NCBI GenBank assembly: GCA_047639555.1
Contig: JBLIOE010000013.1
Location: forward strand, 14,326-78,325
Direction of reading: 5' to 3'
Length of the DNA stretch: 64,000 nt
Source: JAJRXC01 sp047639555
GTDB taxonomy: Bacteria > Actinomycetota > Acidimicrobiia > Acidimicrobiales > Aldehydirespiratoraceae
The notes under the pieces were generated by a model. That model saw only the letters and a list, made by a program, of their open reading frames with translations. It was not told the DNA's origin and did no database searches. Positions 62,111 to 64,000 of this stretch are shown one piece after another; the first letter of the stretch is position 1; every line of letters starts with the position of its first letter. The position numbers and the translations under genes are program-made.

Positions 62111-63647
62111 GTGCAGCTCCCACGGCGTAGGACGCAATTCGTTCCTCGGAGGCCTGATCGGCAGGGAGCTCCGCCGTGATGCGCCCGCGGTACATCACAA
62201 GGATTCGATCGCTGAGAGCCAGCACTTCTGGAAGCTCCGACGAGATAAGCAACACGCCGATGCCCTGCGCGCACAGGTCCCGAATGGTTTCGTAAACCTC
62301 AGCCTTCGCCCCGACGTCAATGCCCCGGGTGGGCTCGTCGAGAATGAGGACCGACACGTCGGCTTCCAGCCACTTGGCCAGCACAACCTTCTGTTGGTTG
62401 CCCCCGGACAGCTGAATGGTGGGCTGGTCGACCCTCGGGATGCGTATTCCCAGGTTCTGGATGTGGCGGTCGGCGACGCTGCGCTCACCGCGGGGAAACG
62501 CGAGGAGGCTGCGCGTCTTGGCCGTGCGGGCCAGTGAAATGTTTGGCGGTGCCGAGAGGTTGGTGAGTATGCCTTGGGTCTTGCGCTCCTCGGGGACGAG
62601 CCCGATGCCTAGGGCAACGGCTCTCCCGGGCGACCCGATCCGCACCGGAGCGCCCCGGAGCAGGACCCGCCCTCCGTCGAGTTGGTCGGCGCCGAAAATC
62701 GCTCGGGCTACCTCCGTCCTTCCGGCGCCTCGCAACCCAGCCAGCCCGACGACTTCACCGGAGTTGACGGTGAAGGAGATGTCCTCAAAGACGCCATCGC
62801 GGCGGAGCCCTTCGACCTGAAGGAGTACTTCGTCACGGACCGAGGAGCGCACCCGATGCGACGCCTGGTCGAGTTCGCGCCCCACCATCATCGAGACGAG
62901 CGAGTCGTGGTCGACATCGGCAACATCGCCTTGACTGACCAGCTCTCCGTCCTTCAGGACAACGAAGCGATCCGCAAGACCGAATACCTCTTCGAGGCGG
63001 TGGCTGACGAAGATGACCCCAACGCCGTCGGCGCGGAGATCGCGGACGATTCGGAACAGCTCATCGACATCGGATCCACCGAGCACGGCCGTGGGTTCGT
63101 CGAGCACAAGCACACGAGCGTCGCGGGCGAGAGCCTTGGCGATCTCCACCATCTGCTGCTCGGCCACGCTGAGCTCGGCGACCCGGCGGCTCACGTCAAT
63201 GCCGGCACCGACGCGGTCCACGTAGGTCTGGGCGAGTTCACGAGCCCGGGCCCAGTCGATCATGCCGAACCGCCGGGGCATGTTATGGAAGAGAACGTTC
63301 TCGGCGACGGTTAGGGCCTGGAAGAGATTGAATTCTTGATAGACGGTCGCTATCCCGAGCTTCTGAGCGTCGGCAGGACTGTGAAGCCTCACCAACTCAC
63401 CGTCAATATGGAGCTCGCCAGCGTCGGGCGTGGTCGCGCCGGCGAGGACTTGGAGGAGGGTGGACTTGCCTGCCCCATTCTCGCCGATCAGGGCGACGAC
63501 CTCGCCACGGTGCAGCTCGAGATCAACGTTGTGAAGAGCCTGAACGCCGGGATATAGCTTTGAAATGCCGCGCATCTCGAGCAATGGCTTCGCGGCGCGG
63601 ACGTCCTGGAAGTCCAGGGTCTGTGTTCCTAAGTTGTTCCCCAGCAT
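62103..63647 (-). CDS. Sugar ABC transporter ATP-binding protein (RbsA/MglA-like, two ABC domains)
   Basis: A 514-residue protein with two ABC domains. The first has Walker A GENGAGKST, the variant signature LSVAEQQMVEIAKAL and Walker B VLVLDEPT; the second has the degenerate GLRGAGRTEVARAIF, LSGGNQQKVVLAKWL and LILDEPTRGIDVG. This is the arrangement of RbsA and MglA. I place the start at the ATG at 63647, after GGGGGA. An in-frame ATG at 63689 exists only because it lies inside the palindromic operator, so it is not a real start. Confidence 0.92.
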   Translation of the reverse strand: MLGNNLGTQTLDFQDVRAAKPLLEMRGISKLYPGVQALHNVDLELHRGEVVALIGENGAGKSTLLQVLAGATTPDAGELHIDGELVRLHSPADAQKLGIATVYQEFNLFQALTVAENVLFHNMPRRFGMIDWARARELAQTYVDRVGAGIDVSRRVAELSVAEQQMVEIAKALARDARVLVLDEPTAVLGGSDVDELFRIVRDLRADGVGVIFVSHRLEEVFGLADRFVVLKDGELVSQGDVADVDHDSLVSMMVGRELDQASHRVRSSVRDEVLLQVEGLRRDGVFEDISFTVNSGEVVGLAGLRGAGRTEVARAIFGADQLDGGRVLLRGAPVRIGSPGRAVALGIGLVPEERKTQGILTNLSAPPNISLARTAKTRSLLAFPRGERSVADRHIQNLGIRIPRVDQPTIQLSGGNQQKVVLAKWLEADVSVLILDEPTRGIDVGAKAEVYETIRDLCAQGIGVLLISSELPEVLALSDRILVMYRGRITAELPADQASEERIASYAVGAAHA

Positions 63648-63672
63648 GCGAATCCCCCATTCGACGCCAGAT

Positions 63673-63692
63673 CTGATGAAACGTTTCATCAG
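63673..63692. promoter_or_regulatory. Perfect 20-bp LacI-family operator palindrome
   Basis: The sequence CTGATGAAACGTTTCATCAG is an exact palindrome with the TGAAACGTTTCA core typical of LacI/GalR-family sites. It lies 26 bases before the ATPase start codon and just downstream of the predicted transcription start. The LacI-family gene at 53291 is the obvious partner. No second copy of the core was seen in the window. Confidence 0.85.
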
Positions 63693-63702
63693 CTCACGAC
63701 AC

Positions 63703-63732
63703 TATCGAACCAGAACGGGTTCTGACTGTCAA
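63703..63732 (-). promoter_or_regulatory. Operon promoter with consensus -35 box
   Basis: On the minus strand TTGACA (63732-63727) is a perfect -35 box. At 17-18 bases spacing is a weak -10 region (TTCGAT / TCGATA at 63709-63703). Transcription would start near 63697 and run into the LacI-type palindrome, a classic repressed arrangement. The spacer contains an inverted repeat (next entry). Confidence 0.55.
63711..63724. promoter_or_regulatory. 14-bp inverted repeat CAGAAC-GG-GTTCTG inside the promoter spacer
   Basis: A perfect 6-2-6 palindrome placed between the -35 and -10 boxes. This is a position where many regulators block or realign RNA polymerase. It differs from the LacI-type site, so it might be recognised by a second regulator. 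Confidence 0.4.
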
Positions 63733-63952
63733 GAAGTACTACGCGCCGCGTTCGAAGCGCTACTCAGAGACCATCGTCGTGGCTGCGAGTGTCGCTGTCC
63801 TTGACGGTCATGCTCACCCGCGAAGCGGCGACGAACAGCTCGGCAACCGACCGTAAAAAGTCGAACGAAACAGAAAACCCAACACACGCGGCGGTGGACA
63901 CCGATTTCGGTTCTCCGCGGAGCTAAGTGCGTGTGAGTTCAGGACATCGGAA
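63733..63952. other. Intergenic region upstream of the operon promoter, tRNA 3' flank
   Basis: No gene is visible. On the minus strand downstream of the tRNA, CACACGC and GCGTGTG are inverted and followed by a T-rich stretch. This could end the tRNA transcript, but the loop is long and the assignment is weak. Confidence 0.3.
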
Positions 63953-64000
63953 TGGTGGGCGATGGGGGACTCGAACCCTCGACCTCTGCCGTGTGAAGGC
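63953..64000 (-). tRNA. tRNA-Val(CAC), 3' part
   Basis: The gene runs off the window. The anticodon arm reads GCC-TTCACAC-GGC, giving anticodon CAC (valine, GTG). It is followed by a T-loop TTCGAGT, the acceptor 3' strand ATCGCCC, discriminator A and an encoded CCA (63955-63953). The T-stem GAGGG/CCCCC has one A-C mismatch. The 5' half should begin GGGCGAT. Confidence 0.85.

Noticed and set aside
63648..63689. Start of the ABC ATPase at 63689
   Set aside because: This ATG is inside the perfect operator palindrome and downstream of the likely transcription start; 63647 has its own ribosome site.
63953..64000. Attachment-site duplication of the tRNA-Val 3' end
   Set aside because: I found no second copy of the T-arm/acceptor sequence near the IS remnant or elsewhere in the window.
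1..64000. CRISPR arrays, rRNA genes or a replication origin
   Set aside because: No regularly spaced repeats, rRNA-like segments or DnaA-box clusters were seen.

Overview
The window is high-GC DNA with dense, short-spaced genes and many 4-bp start/stop overlaps. The gene content points to an actinobacterium, most likely class Acidimicrobiia (Ilumatobacter-like). It holds four luciferase-like (F420/FMN) oxidoreductases, a deazaflavin-dependent nitroreductase, a mycofactocin-type short-chain dehydrogenase, several acyl-CoA dehydrogenases, two flavin monooxygenases of the Baeyer-Villiger type, a P450 and three Fe(II)/2-oxoglutarate oxygenases. This assignment is inference from gene content; no rRNA or other marker gene lies in the window.

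Region 1 (1-32 kb) is mainly oxidative catabolism. It starts with the 5' end of a Fur-family regulator, then an EEP phosphodiesterase and VOC protein, a class C beta-lactamase-like hydrolase, LLM and Ddn-type enzymes, an acyl-CoA dehydrogenase, and aldo/keto reductases around a flavin monooxygenase. An ethylmalonyl-CoA mutase (meaA) follows, then a second flavin monooxygenase overlapping a PF10118 metal hydrolase, a sulfatase, and a tight run 22.2-27.3 kb of amidohydrolase, epoxide-hydrolase-like protein, phosphatase, PhyH-like oxygenase and DUF1295 membrane protein. Next come a TauD-like oxygenase, a KhtTU-type cation/proton antiporter pair, a SpoU methyltransferase and a thiolase-like protein with a winged-helix regulator.

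Region 2 (33.3-37.9 kb) is the most unusual. An AT-rich divergent control region precedes a 41-codon ORF, a single 1374-residue polypeptide that joins the membrane subunit DabB to the zinc protein DabA (the DAB bicarbonate-accumulation complex), and a PII-like protein. The three frames are joined by TGATG overlaps, so this looks like one translationally coupled inorganic-carbon uptake operon with its own PII-type sensor. A patch of decayed genes (37.9-38.7 kb) follows.

Region 3 (38.7-51.4 kb) carries an SDR, an MFS exporter, a probably truncated gene, a P450, a CopC-CopD fusion with a DUF998 protein and a His-rich lipoprotein, an amidohydrolase, a solute-binding lipoprotein, two acyl-CoA dehydrogenase-family genes (the second split by a one-base frameshift) and an unlisted 50-residue zinc-ribbon gene. 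At 51.6-53.3 kb lie a truncated ABC ATPase and an IS3-family remnant crippled by two internal deletions.

Region 4 (53.3-63.7 kb) is one ten-gene minus-strand operon: RbsA-RbsC-RbsB-type sugar ABC transporter, mycofactocin-type SDR, nucleoside hydrolase, two Gfo/Idh/MocA dehydrogenases, RbsD-type mutarotase, an LLM oxidoreductase and, last, a LacI-family repressor. A perfect 20-bp LacI-type palindrome sits just downstream of a promoter with a consensus -35 box ahead of the first gene. The operon probably imports and oxidises a nucleoside or ribose-like sugar, but the substrate is unknown. The window ends in a tRNA-Val(CAC) gene.
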